A stretch of 15,870 nt of DNA from Candidatus Falkowiibacteriota bacterium (GTDB lineage Bacteria; Patescibacteriota; Patescibacteriia; CAIXNZ01). The stretch is taken from positions 1-15,870 of the forward strand of contig CAIXNZ010000087.1 of the NCBI GenBank assembly GCA_903920975.1, in the 5' to 3' direction. The position numbers and the translations under genes were made by a program. Shown in pieces: positions 1 through 6,684 of the stretch. The notes below the pieces were generated by a model, which was not told the origin of the DNA, did not search any database, and worked only from the letters and a program-made list of their open reading frames with translations. Numbering within the stretch: the stretch's first letter is position 1; the number at the start of each line of letters is the position of its first letter.

Positions 1-2
1 AA

Positions 3-404
3 ATATTTAACCAACTTGCTAACTTACTTTCTGCTCAATCGGCCTGTCTTTGCTTAAACCCACCTATTAATTTGAAAATTCATATTGGCAATAAAAATGA
101 AACTGAGATACAGCATGTTTTCGAGTTATTAAAAAATAAAAATGATAATGAATTTAAGTATAGCGGTTCACCGGAAAATGAAAAATATTTTCAAGAACTG
201 GGAATTAAGGAAGATTTCATAAAAAAATTTAATTTTGTGGTCAAACCGGTTTATATGCACGACAAAGATATTGGCTTAATGTTTTTAGTTTTTAAAAAAA
301 ATCAACACTTCGAGGAAAGGGATTTAAATATTATTCGTTTTTATTCTTTTTATATTGCTTTAAATTATACTTTTAGGCCTGACTTCTCAGATGCTAAAAC
401 TTGA
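3..404 (+). CDS. GAF-like domain protein, C-terminal fragment (5' end outside window)
   Basis: The frame is open from the window edge to a TGA at 402-404, so this is the last ~133 codons of a longer gene. A TTG at 72 is not a convincing start, because the open frame continues upstream of it without a break. The C-terminal ~50 residues follow the GAF fold pattern: a strand with KPVYMHDKDIGLMFLVF, then FEERDLNIIRFYSFYIALNY, matching the usual 'interface strand, GxL strand, F..xDL helix' ending of GAF domains. GAF domains bind small ligands or mediate dimerisation in signalling proteins; the ligand and any partner domain lie upstream and cannot be seen. There is no kinase, GGDEF or HTH domain after the GAF, so it is the terminal domain. 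Family assignment is by pattern only. Confidence 0.6.
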   Translation: MFNQLANLLSAQSACLCLNPPINLKIHIGNKNETEIQHVFELLKNKNDNEFKYSGSPENEKYFQELGIKEDFIKKFNFVVKPVYMHDKDIGLMFLVFKKNQHFEERDLNIIRFYSFYIALNYTFRPDFSDAKT

Positions 405-429
405 TTTTATTCTAAAATTAAGCTAAAAT
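401..429 (+). promoter_or_regulatory. Probable promoter of tRNA-Cys
   Basis: TTGATT at 401-406, a 17-nt spacer and TAAAAT at 424-429. The -35 overlaps the TGA stop of the GAF gene. The predicted start is near 436, which would put most of the following hairpin in the tRNA leader. Confidence 0.5.
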
Positions 430-432
430 ATA

Positions 433-457
433 AAAAACTTACCATTGGTAAGTTTTT
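433..457 (+). terminator. Perfect 11-bp hairpin between GAF gene and tRNA-Cys
   Basis: AAAAACTTACC, loop ATT, GGTAAGTTTTT. The stem is A-rich on one side and T-rich on the other, so it reads as a bidirectional intrinsic terminator for the GAF gene (+) or the ATP-grasp gene (-). It ends only 7 nt before the tRNA and lies after a candidate promoter, so it could equally be a 5' leader hairpin of tRNA-Cys. Confidence 0.6.
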
Positions 458-464
458 GCATCTG

Positions 465-536
465 GGCCACTTAGCCAAGCAGTAAGGCGAGGGTCTGCAA
501 AACCCTTATACATGGGTGCAACTCCCATAGTGGCCT
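465..536 (+). tRNA. tRNA-Cys (anticodon GCA)
   Basis: A complete cloverleaf. The acceptor GGCCACT pairs with AGTGGCC (529-535), and the discriminator is T536. The anticodon stem AGGGT/ACCCT encloses loop CTGCAAA, giving GCA at 497-499. The T arm is ATGGG-TGCAACT-CCCAT, with TGC instead of the usual TTC. CCA is not encoded. The gene ends directly against the stop codon of the ATP-grasp gene on the other strand. Its 5' flank plus first three nucleotides (456-467) is complementary to a repeat at 11670-11681 (see findings). Confidence 0.93.
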
Positions 537-1991
537 TTAGAACCCAATTATATTATTATAAATACCGCGGACAATTTCTGCGGTTTTATAATTTAAAGCG
601 CCATTTTGGCTCAAAATATTTCTTTTAAACAAGACGTGACAAATGCGGGCCAAATTATCATGAGTTTGAATAATATCGCCTTTTTTTGGCAAACCATCAA
701 TTAAAATAAAATCATTATCGCCCTTAATCGCTTCGTAAAAAATAGCTTTTGTTCTAAAGGTAATTTTTTTACTTAAAGGGTTAAAATGATATAAACCGGC
801 TTTTAAGCTTTTCTTTACTTTAACTGGCTTATTAGTAATGTTTGATAAAACCAAATGACTGCCCATAATCGGCCTTTGATACATTTTATTAATTTTTTCC
901 TGATTAATTTTATAATTAAGATTAAAAAACTTCCAAAAATGGAAAAAGTCCAAAGGTATTATTTTATGTTTCACGTGCAACATTGAAAGCATGGGAAAGG
1001 CGCCAGTATAGCGGGCATTGCATTCTACTGGATAAACTCTGTTTGTTTCCTTATTAATTAATAAATCAATACCAAAGATCCCCTTATAACCATTTTTATA
1101 CATAAATCGCCCCAGTTTTGTGGCAATATTATTTATCTGGCTAGTAATTTTCTTATCAAACTTTAGGCCAAAAACATGGCCGCAAAAAAGGCCATCACCT
1201 TTTTGAGATGAAATAACCTCTGGAATATCAATTATTTGTCGATTAATGCCGGAAATTAATGTTCCATATTTAGTTGCGCAACATGCTACACTGCAATGCC
1301 AGCCATCAATAAACTTTGTAACGTTAACGTGTTTTAATTTCTTTTCCTTATAAATACCATTTCTACTTTCAACTTTAAACTTTATAAACTTTTTACTGTT
1401 ATTAATAAAAATTGTACCCTTACCGCCGCCCAGTAAAAAATCAGGCAACTGAATAACAAATTTTGATCCATACTTTCTGTAAAAGTAATTATAGTCTTTG
1501 TTTTTAAATTGTTGCCAAGTTAAAGTTTGCCCCAAAATTGGCTTTAACCCAATTCTTTTCAAAATTATCCTGAAATTAATCTTATTTTCAAAATGTTTGC
1601 TTAGCTTGGCTTTATTGGCAATAATTTTTATACCTAGGCCTTTTTTGGCATTTTGAATATTTATATTTGATCTATATAAATATAAATACTTTTTGGCCCC
1701 TAGTTTTTTTAGATAATCTCGAACTTTTTTATGGCGCAGTAAATTATTGGTATTAAAAATTTTCAGTTTTGTCTTGGGCGCAACTTTTTGCAAACAGAAA
1801 ATCTTGGCAAATTTTCCCAGTATTTTATTATCATCACAATCTTTATAACAAATAATGTGCAAGTTATTCAAAAATAAGGCTGGAAAAAACCGCATAAAAG
1901 CAGTTACTCCAATCGTAACAATCGGGCGCTTTAATTGTCTTTTCTCTGCCAAAAACTTGGCAAAATCATTGTAATTGTTGATTTTTAGCAT
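537..1991 (-). CDS. ATP-grasp domain protein
   Basis: 484 residues. A Rossmann-like N-terminal region (about 1-110) precedes an ATP-grasp fold. The glycine-rich nucleotide loop LGGGKGTIFI is at G188-K191, and the metal/ATP-binding end of the fold, PVECNARYTG, has E323 and N325. The stretch GIFGIDLLIN before it is the usual ATP-grasp beta strand. The ATP-grasp family joins a carboxylate to an amine or thiol through an acyl-phosphate, which supports ligase chemistry, but the substrate cannot be read. A C-terminal ~100-residue extension (KKGDIIQTHDNLARICHVLF) resembles the small lid domain of carbamoyl-phosphate-synthase-like members. It is monocistronic and divergent from polA. The ATG at 1991 is favoured because a TATAAT ends 6 nt upstream, which implies a leaderless mRNA. 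Lysine-rich and basic. A near-parS sequence lies inside the gene. Confidence 0.85.
   Translation of the reverse strand: MLKINNYNDFAKFLAEKRQLKRPIVTIGVTAFMRFFPALFLNNLHIICYKDCDDNKILGKFAKIFCLQKVAPKTKLKIFNTNNLLRHKKVRDYLKKLGAKKYLYLYRSNINIQNAKKGLGIKIIANKAKLSKHFENKINFRIILKRIGLKPILGQTLTWQQFKNKDYNYFYRKYGSKFVIQLPDFLLGGGKGTIFINNSKKFIKFKVESRNGIYKEKKLKHVNVTKFIDGWHCSVACCATKYGTLISGINRQIIDIPEVISSQKGDGLFCGHVFGLKFDKKITSQINNIATKLGRFMYKNGYKGIFGIDLLINKETNRVYPVECNARYTGAFPMLSMLHVKHKIIPLDFFHFWKFFNLNYKINQEKINKMYQRPIMGSHLVLSNITNKPVKVKKSLKAGLYHFNPLSKKITFRTKAIFYEAIKGDNDFILIDGLPKKGDIIQTHDNLARICHVLFKRNILSQNGALNYKTAEIVRGIYNNIIGF
967..982. other. Near-consensus parS-like site inside the ATP-grasp gene
   Basis: TGTTTCACGTGCAACA differs at one position from the 16-bp bacterial parS consensus TGTTTCACGTGAAACA. 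Intragenic parS sites with one or two mismatches are known in other bacteria. Whether ParB binds it is inference; a perfect copy lies at 11346. Confidence 0.5.
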
Positions 1992-1997
1992 AAGTGA

Positions 1998-2003
1998 ATT
2001 ATA
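1998..2003 (-). promoter_or_regulatory. -10 element of the ATP-grasp gene (leaderless)
   Basis: Perfect TATAAT on the minus strand, six nucleotides before the ATG at 1991. Transcription should start at or next to the A of the start codon. No clear -35; the upstream region is A/T-only. Confidence 0.55.
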
Positions 2004-2035
2004 GCAAAAAATAGCTTTATTAAAAATGATTTAAA

Positions 2036-2044
2036 TGCTAAAAT
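2036..2044 (+). promoter_or_regulatory. Extended -10 of polA
   Basis: TGCTAAAAT: an extended -10 (TGn) plus TAAAAT at 2039-2044, ten nucleotides before the polA ATG. The predicted leader is about 4 nt, so no Shine-Dalgarno is possible. The same nonamer precedes rmuC. Confidence 0.45.
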
Positions 2045-2054
2045 TAATGTAAAT

Positions 2055-4823
2055 ATGCCTAAAACTAAACAAAAATTTATTCTCATTGATGGCAATGCCC
2101 TTGTGCATCGCGCTTTTCACGCTTTACCGCCGCTTAAAACCAAATCTGGCGAATTGGTCAATGCTGTCTATGGCTTTACCACCATATTTTTAAAGGCGCT
2201 CAAGGAAATTAAGCCAGAGTACGCGGCTGTGACTTTTGATAAGGCCAAAAAAACTTTTCGCAATGAAATCTACCCGGAATACAAAGCAACCAGAGTTAAA
2301 GCGCCGCAAGAACTTTACGACCAGATACCCAAGATCAAAGACTTGTTAAAAATGTTCAATATCCCAATTTATGAAATAGATGGTTTTGAAGCTGATGATG
2401 TCATTGGCACAATCAGCCATTTGAAAGGCGTGGACCGGCCAGACATTGAAACCATAATTGTTACTGGCGATTTAGACACACTGCAATTAGTTGATGATAA
2501 CACAAAAGTTTTTTCATTAAAGCGCGGACTTTCTGATACTATTATTTACGATGATAAAGCTGTCAGCCAAAGGTTTGAGGGCTTAAAGCCAGACCAGCTT
2601 ATTGATTTTAAAGGTTTAAAAGGAGACCCATCTGATAATATCCCCGGTGTTAAAGGTATTGGTGATAAAACAGCCATTTCGCTTTTGAATGAATTCAAGA
2701 CTCTGGAAAATTTATACAAAAACATTGAGAGCAAAAAAATCAGCGAGGCAGTGAGAAAAAAATTAGCCGAACATAAAGAAGAAGCATTTTTAAGTAAAAA
2801 ATTAGCCACCATTGTTTTGGATGTGCCAATTAAATTTAATTTAGAAGACGCCAAGATTAAAAGCTATGACCGGATCGGTGTAATGGAACTTTTTCGCGAG
2901 TATGCTTTTACCAGTTTAATAAATAAATTGCCAGCAGAATTAGGCAAAGCCGAGGCCCCAACCCAGGAAGAACTAGATAGGCCATTGGAAAGAAAAATTA
3001 ATCTTGCTTACAAATTAATAAAAACTGAAAGCGAATTTAATGCTTTACTAAAATTATTAGACAAGCAAAAAATATTTGCCTTTGATACCGAAACAACCGG
3101 CTTAGACCCTTTTAGCGTTCAAATTCTGGGCATAAGTTTTTCCTGGAAAGAAGGTGAAGCATACTATATACCCGTTGCCGAAGTTAAGGGTGAGGGTCTG
3201 TTTGAAGATATAAAAATTAAAAAAGACTGGCTGCAAAAACTAAAGCCAATTTTTGAAGATGTAAAAATAAAAAAGCTAGGCTTTAATGTCAAATATGACG
3301 CGGAAATTTTGGGCAATTATGATATTAAAGTGGAACCGCTGGTCTTTGACCCCATGATTGCCGATTATTTACTGGCACCGGGCACCCGTGGCCACAATCT
3401 TGATAATCTGTCTTTTATTGAATTTGGCCACCAAAAAATTAGTTTTAAAGATCTGACCGGCGAAAATAAAAATAAAATTTCTATTACCCAAGTGCCTTTG
3501 GAAAAAATTTCAGATTATTCCTGCGAAGATGCTGATTTTACCTGGCGTTTATATAAAACGCTCAGTAAAAAGTTAGAAAGTGAAAAGTTAATAAAGTTAT
3601 TTGAAGAAATAGAAATGCCCTTAGTCCCGGTTTTGATTGAAATGGAACAAAATGGCGTTTTTATTGACCCTATTTATCTCAAGCGTTTTGATAAAGAATT
3701 AAAAGAAAAAATTGTCAAGGTTTCAAAAAAGATTTTTAAACTCGCCGGCACCAAATTCAATATTTCCTCGCCCAGCCAACTCAAAGAAATTCTATTTACT
3801 AAAATGCAAATTTCCACTCAAGGCATTGGCAAAATCAAGACTGGTTTTTCCACGGCAGCCGGTGAATTGGAAAAATTAAAAGGCCGACATGAAATTATTG
3901 ATTATATTTCTAAATACCGTCAATTAACCAAATTGCAGACCACCTATGTTGATGCCTTGCCTCATTTAATAAATAAAAAAACCGGCCGAGTACATACCAG
4001 CTTTAACCAAACAATAACCACAACAGGCAGATTATCTTCCTCAAACCCAAACATTCAAAATATTCCCATTAAAACCAAATTGGGAAACAAGGTTAGAAAG
4101 GCATTTATAGCCAGCAAAGGCAATAAAATTCTTTCAGCTGATTATTCGCAAATTGAATTGCGCGTTGCCGCCTCAATTTCTGAAGACAAGAATATGATTT
4201 TGGCTTTTGAGCGCAATGAAGACATCCACACTATAACTGCGGCCAAAATAAATAATGTTAAACCCGAAGAAGTGACCAAAGAGATGCGTAGCGCTGCCAA
4301 GGCCGTCAATTTTGGCGTGCTTTATGGTATGGGGTCAAATGGCTTAGCTCAAAGAACCGGCATTTCGCGCGAACGCGCCCAGGATTTCATTGCCAAATAT
4401 TTTCAGGCCTTTCCAAAAATCAGAGAGTATGTAAATACAACCAAGGACTTTGTAAATAAAAACGGTTATGTGGAAACTTTATTTGGCCGAAAGCGCTATT
4501 TGCCAGATATTCATTCTGGTGTGCCCAATATTGCCGCGGCTGCCGAGCGTATGGCCATTAACATGCCTATCCAGGGCACTGCCGCTGATTTGTTAAAACT
4601 GGCCATGATAGAAATTTATAAAAAATTATCAGAAGTATCCCCTAAATCAAAACTTATTTTGCAGGTTCATGATGAATTGGTTTTTGAAGTGCCTGAAAAA
4701 GAAGTGAAAAAAGTCGCTCTATTTGTCAAAGAAACCATGGAAAGCGTCCATAAATTCAAATGTCCAATTTTAGCAGAAGTGGAAGTCGGAGATAATTGGG
4801 GTGAACTCTCGCCATTGTCATAG
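2055..4823 (+). CDS. polA: DNA polymerase I (5' nuclease, 3'-5' exonuclease, polymerase)
   Basis: 922 residues, the full three-domain length (E. coli Pol I is 928). The 5' nuclease has D12 in LIDGNALVHRAF, D114/D115 in EADDVIG, TGDLDTLQL, and the helix-hairpin-helix GDPSDNIPGVKGIGDKTA. The 3'-5' proofreading domain is intact: Exo I D344/E346 (FDTETTGLD), Exo II N411-D415 (FNVKYDAEIL), Exo III Y488-D492 (YSCEDAD). The polymerase has motif A with D696 (SADYSQIELR), motif B (RSAAKAVNFGVLYGM) and motif C H872-D873-E874 (QVHDELV). It fills gaps and removes RNA primers during lagging-strand synthesis and repair. All catalytic acids are present, so proofreading should be active, unlike in many thermophilic or CPR Pol I proteins that have lost it. 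The ATG at 2055 gives the standard N-terminus; the gene is monocistronic with a very short leader. Confidence 0.98.
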   Translation: MPKTKQKFILIDGNALVHRAFHALPPLKTKSGELVNAVYGFTTIFLKALKEIKPEYAAVTFDKAKKTFRNEIYPEYKATRVKAPQELYDQIPKIKDLLKMFNIPIYEIDGFEADDVIGTISHLKGVDRPDIETIIVTGDLDTLQLVDDNTKVFSLKRGLSDTIIYDDKAVSQRFEGLKPDQLIDFKGLKGDPSDNIPGVKGIGDKTAISLLNEFKTLENLYKNIESKKISEAVRKKLAEHKEEAFLSKKLATIVLDVPIKFNLEDAKIKSYDRIGVMELFREYAFTSLINKLPAELGKAEAPTQEELDRPLERKINLAYKLIKTESEFNALLKLLDKQKIFAFDTETTGLDPFSVQILGISFSWKEGEAYYIPVAEVKGEGLFEDIKIKKDWLQKLKPIFEDVKIKKLGFNVKYDAEILGNYDIKVEPLVFDPMIADYLLAPGTRGHNLDNLSFIEFGHQKISFKDLTGENKNKISITQVPLEKISDYSCEDADFTWRLYKTLSKKLESEKLIKLFEEIEMPLVPVLIEMEQNGVFIDPIYLKRFDKELKEKIVKVSKKIFKLAGTKFNISSPSQLKEILFTKMQISTQGIGKIKTGFSTAAGELEKLKGRHEIIDYISKYRQLTKLQTTYVDALPHLINKKTGRVHTSFNQTITTTGRLSSSNPNIQNIPIKTKLGNKVRKAFIASKGNKILSADYSQIELRVAASISEDKNMILAFERNEDIHTITAAKINNVKPEEVTKEMRSAAKAVNFGVLYGMGSNGLAQRTGISRERAQDFIAKYFQAFPKIREYVNTTKDFVNKNGYVETLFGRKRYLPDIHSGVPNIAAAAERMAINMPIQGTAADLLKLAMIEIYKKLSEVSPKSKLILQVHDELVFEVPEKEVKKVALFVKETMESVHKFKCPILAEVEVGDNWGELSPLS

Positions 4824-4890
4824 TGAGGCTCTCGAACTATACAATGGCAAAAGAAAAAAACTGGTACAATGACCAGTCTTTAAATTTTGA

Positions 4891-4976
4891 TTCGCGGGGA
4901 GGGATTTTAACCCTCACGGCCTTTTCAGAGGCCACAGGAGCCTTACTCCTGCGCGTCTATATTCCGCCACCCGCAG
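4891..4976 (-). tRNA. Divergent tRNA-Leu-like RNA (anticodon position reads AAG); possible pseudo-tRNA
   Basis: An 86-nt type II cloverleaf on the minus strand. The acceptor CTGCGGG pairs with CCCGCGA (one G-T wobble, one C-A mismatch at 1-72). D arm GCG/CGC, anticodon stem CAGGA/TCCTG with loop GTAAGGC, long variable arm GGCCT/AGGCC, T stem GAGGG/CCCTC, discriminator A. The long variable arm and GCGGAA..AGACGC resemble tRNA-Leu. It is abnormal in that the D loop lacks the GG pair and the T loop is TTAAAAT instead of TTCnAnn, so both halves of the tertiary elbow contact are gone. A34 in a Leu anticodon is rare in bacteria. Pairing continues six base pairs beyond the acceptor (4977-4982 with 4886-4891). 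It has its own promoter, with the predicted start at the tRNA 5' end. Confidence 0.5.
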
Positions 4977-4981
4977 ACCAA

Positions 4982-5009
4982 ATATTATCATTAAATTATT
5001 TTTTGTCAA
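4982..5009 (-). promoter_or_regulatory. Promoter of the tRNA-Leu-like RNA
   Basis: Minus strand: TTGACA (5004-5009), a 16-nt spacer, then TAATAT (4982-4987). The predicted start is ~4975-4976, i.e. the first nucleotide of the tRNA-like RNA, so it may need no RNase P cleavage. The -35 touches the U tract of the preceding terminator. Confidence 0.6.
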
Positions 5010-5046
5010 ATAAAAATCCCCGCACAGATTGATTCCATGCGGGGAT
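5010..5046 (-). terminator. Intrinsic terminator of the small membrane protein gene
   Basis: A 9-bp GC-rich stem (ATCCCCGCA/TGCGGGGAT, 5016-5024 with 5038-5046) followed on the minus strand by TTTTTATTT, 16 nt after the stop of the gene at 5063. Confidence 0.8.
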
Positions 5047-5062
5047 ATATTAAAATTTATCC

Positions 5063-5335
5063 TTAATCCAAGATGTCAAAAATGATGTAATGTGTACATA
5101 TGATACATAAGCCAAGCATTGCACCCATCAAAAAAATAAATAAAACGAGTTTCCACATAATAATTAGCCCGTACAGAACCAGACCAACAGAAAAAAGAGT
5201 AAACGCGATGCAGAGTGCGCATAGCACCCATTGTACAATGGATATAATGATTTTGGCGCAATGCTGTATATGGCTGTAAAGAGCATGATTTAATCGGTAT
5301 CCCCATGAGTTCTCTCTAGCTACCTTCTCCTTCAT
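5063..5335 (-). CDS. Small two-helix membrane protein, hypothetical
   Basis: 90 residues. A polar N-terminus of about 27 residues (MKEKVARENSWGYRLNHALY) is followed by two hydrophobic segments, roughly 28-58 (IIISIVQWVLCALCIAFTLF...) and 62-88 (LVLFIFLMGAMLGLCIICTHY), joined by a short WK turn. It is Cys-, Ile- and Leu-rich, as in membrane hairpins. I do not recognise a family. The ATG at 5335 is supported by AGGAG six nucleotides upstream. The gene has a consensus promoter, a ~109-nt leader containing two hairpins and a strong terminator, so it is a self-contained, deliberately expressed unit between two replication genes. Its less A-rich codon use and better promoter than its neighbours could indicate recent acquisition, which is inference. 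Small-membrane roles (toxin, holin-like, subunit) are all possible; none is supported over the others. Confidence 0.7.
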   Translation of the reverse strand: MKEKVARENSWGYRLNHALYSHIQHCAKIIISIVQWVLCALCIAFTLFSVGLVLYGLIIMWKLVLFIFLMGAMLGLCIICTHYIIFDILD

Positions 5336-5376
5336 TTCCGACTCCTTTCAATTTTTAAATATCAAATTTTAGTTTC

Positions 5377-5444
5377 GGTGGGCGGAAAGAGCATTTTTTA
5401 GCTAACCTTCCGCACACCAAATACTGAAACCTCCATTCCAGTAT
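5377..5444 (-). promoter_or_regulatory. Structured 5' leader of the small membrane protein gene
   Basis: Two hairpins in the predicted leader, read on the minus strand. ATACTG/CAGTAT (5439-5444 with 5421-5426) starts at the predicted first transcribed base. GGTG-GCGGAA pairs with TTCCGC-CACC (5408-5418 with 5377-5387) through 10 bp with one internal mismatch. A GGAGG in the first loop could mimic a ribosome site. Regulatory function is inference. Confidence 0.5.
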
Positions 5445-5450
5445 GCAAAT

Positions 5451-5479
5451 AGTATAGCATATTTTATGGATTTTGTCAA
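5451..5479 (-). promoter_or_regulatory. Near-perfect sigma-70 promoter of the small membrane protein gene
   Basis: Minus strand TTGACA (5474-5479), exactly 17 nt, TATACT (5451-5456): 6/6 and 5/6 matches with the optimal spacer. Predicted start near 5444. Confidence 0.8.
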
Positions 5480-5560
5480 CACTTTCATTAATACTATATT
5501 TGAGTTAAAATAAAGGTACTTCTTTTACGATTTTCATTGTTTTGTGCTTTTACCATCAAA

Positions 5561-5655
5561 ACTCTACGAAACTACGAATACCTTACGAATATACGAAAAG
5601 TTAATGTTAATGGTGTTTTGTATATTTTGTAGATTATTTTGTAGTTTCGTTTAGT
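5561..5655 (+). repeat. Long imperfect inverted repeat upstream of holA
   Basis: The arms are 5561-5599 and 5616-5655 with a 16-nt loop. The left arm carries four TACGAA units; the right arm carries three TTTTGTA units and GTAGTTTCGT. Most arm differences are left G against right T, which stay paired as G-U in a plus-strand RNA but become C-A mismatches on the minus strand. The remainder of 5480-5690 holds nothing else I can name. It lies in the region just before holA and could be a leader, a small RNA or an operator cluster. Confidence 0.6.
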
Positions 5656-5690
5656 ATTTAAAGAACAACCCACCAATCGCAAAAACATAT

Positions 5691-6659
5691 ATGATCATTT
5701 TTCTATACGGCCAAGACACATATCGCTCAACTCAAAAACTGGAAGAGCTTAAAGCCAAGTTTATGCGCGAAGTTGATGCAACTGGCATGAACCTTGTTTC
5801 TTTAGACGGGGCCAAGCTTAAATTTGAAGAATTTAACCAGCAAGTCAAGGCCTCGCCCTTTTTGGCCAGAAAAAGGATGGTTATTATTAAAAATTTAATT
5901 TCTGAAAATAAATCCAAGGAAATCCAGAAAGAAATTGTCAGCTTGCTTGATAAGGACTGGAAAAATAAAGAAGATGACAATATCTTAATTTTCTGGGAAA
6001 GCATCAAGCCAAAATCAGAATCCAAAAATGCGCTTTGGAAACGCTTGTCCAAAGAAAAATTTGCGCAAGAATTTACACCTTTAAAATCGTATGACATTAA
6101 TTCTTGGTTAGAAAAAGAAATTAAAAATCGCGGCGGTAAAATAGAGAAAGCGGCCATACCTCTTTTAGCTGCTACTGTTGGCAATGATTTATGGCAAATG
6201 TCCAATGAAATTTCCAAATTAATAAATTATGCTCAAGATAAAATAATTACTAATACTGATGTGGATAATTTAGTTAAAGCAAAGTTTGATGATAACATCT
6301 TTAATTTAGTAGATGCTTTAGGTAGTAAAAATAAAAAGCTGGCCTTAAAATTATTATCTGACCAATTTAGCCTAGATACAAATGAATTGGAACTTTTAGG
6401 CACATTGATTTGGCAATTTAGAAATTTGCTCTTAATCAAAGACTTACAAAATGAAAAATCTAATATAAGTCAGGCCGAAATTGCCAAAAAATTAGGTATC
6501 CATCCTTTTGTGATTTTAAAATCACTTGAACGAGTAAAAAACTTTACATTCGAACAACTAAAATCAATTTACGGTCAACTCCTGCAAATAGATTACAAAA
6601 TTAAAACTGGCGCCATGAAACCGCGGTTACTTTTTGACCTGCTTATCGCGCAAATATAA
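5691..6659 (+). CDS. holA: DNA polymerase III subunit delta
   Basis: 322 residues, close to the family's 330-350. The N-terminus MIIFLYGQDTYRSTQKLEEL matches the HolA opening (FLYGxDxYxxxxxLxxL), followed by PFLARKRMVIIKNL, the conserved strand of the clamp-binding N-terminal domain. The central part contains NDLWQMSNEISKLINYA and the DDNIFNLVDALGSKNKKLAL segment of the AAA+-like lid domain, and the helical collar domain ends with DYKIKTG..KPRLLFDLLIAQI. HolA opens the beta sliding clamp as part of the clamp loader, acting in the cytoplasm at the replication fork. The ATG at 5691 has no good Shine-Dalgarno. It ends at a terminator shared with the convergent response regulator gene. Confidence 0.92.
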   Translation: MIIFLYGQDTYRSTQKLEELKAKFMREVDATGMNLVSLDGAKLKFEEFNQQVKASPFLARKRMVIIKNLISENKSKEIQKEIVSLLDKDWKNKEDDNILIFWESIKPKSESKNALWKRLSKEKFAQEFTPLKSYDINSWLEKEIKNRGGKIEKAAIPLLAATVGNDLWQMSNEISKLINYAQDKIITNTDVDNLVKAKFDDNIFNLVDALGSKNKKLALKLLSDQFSLDTNELELLGTLIWQFRNLLLIKDLQNEKSNISQAEIAKKLGIHPFVILKSLERVKNFTFEQLKSIYGQLLQIDYKIKTGAMKPRLLFDLLIAQI

Positions 6660-6684
6660 AAGGCCCTCATTCGAGAGCCTTTTT
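6658..6684 (+). terminator. Intrinsic terminator of holA
   Basis: The stem AAAAGGC-CTC/GAG-GCCTTTT (7+3 bp around one C/A mismatch), loop ATTC, followed by T. It starts inside the holA stop codon and overlaps the last codons of the convergent response regulator gene. Confidence 0.75.

Noticed and set aside
4823..5032. Plus-strand open frame starting at a GTG that overlaps the polA stop codon
   Set aside because: It runs through the tRNA-Leu-like RNA, its promoter and a terminator of the minus strand; composition is unlike a protein and there is no ribosome site.
5076..5306. Overlapping minus-strand frame within the small membrane protein gene
   Set aside because: The frame starting at 5335 has the ribosome site, promoter alignment and membrane-helix composition; this one has none of them.
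5732..6217. Long minus-strand frame inside holA
   Set aside because: It is an antisense shadow of a well-supported gene and has no start signals.
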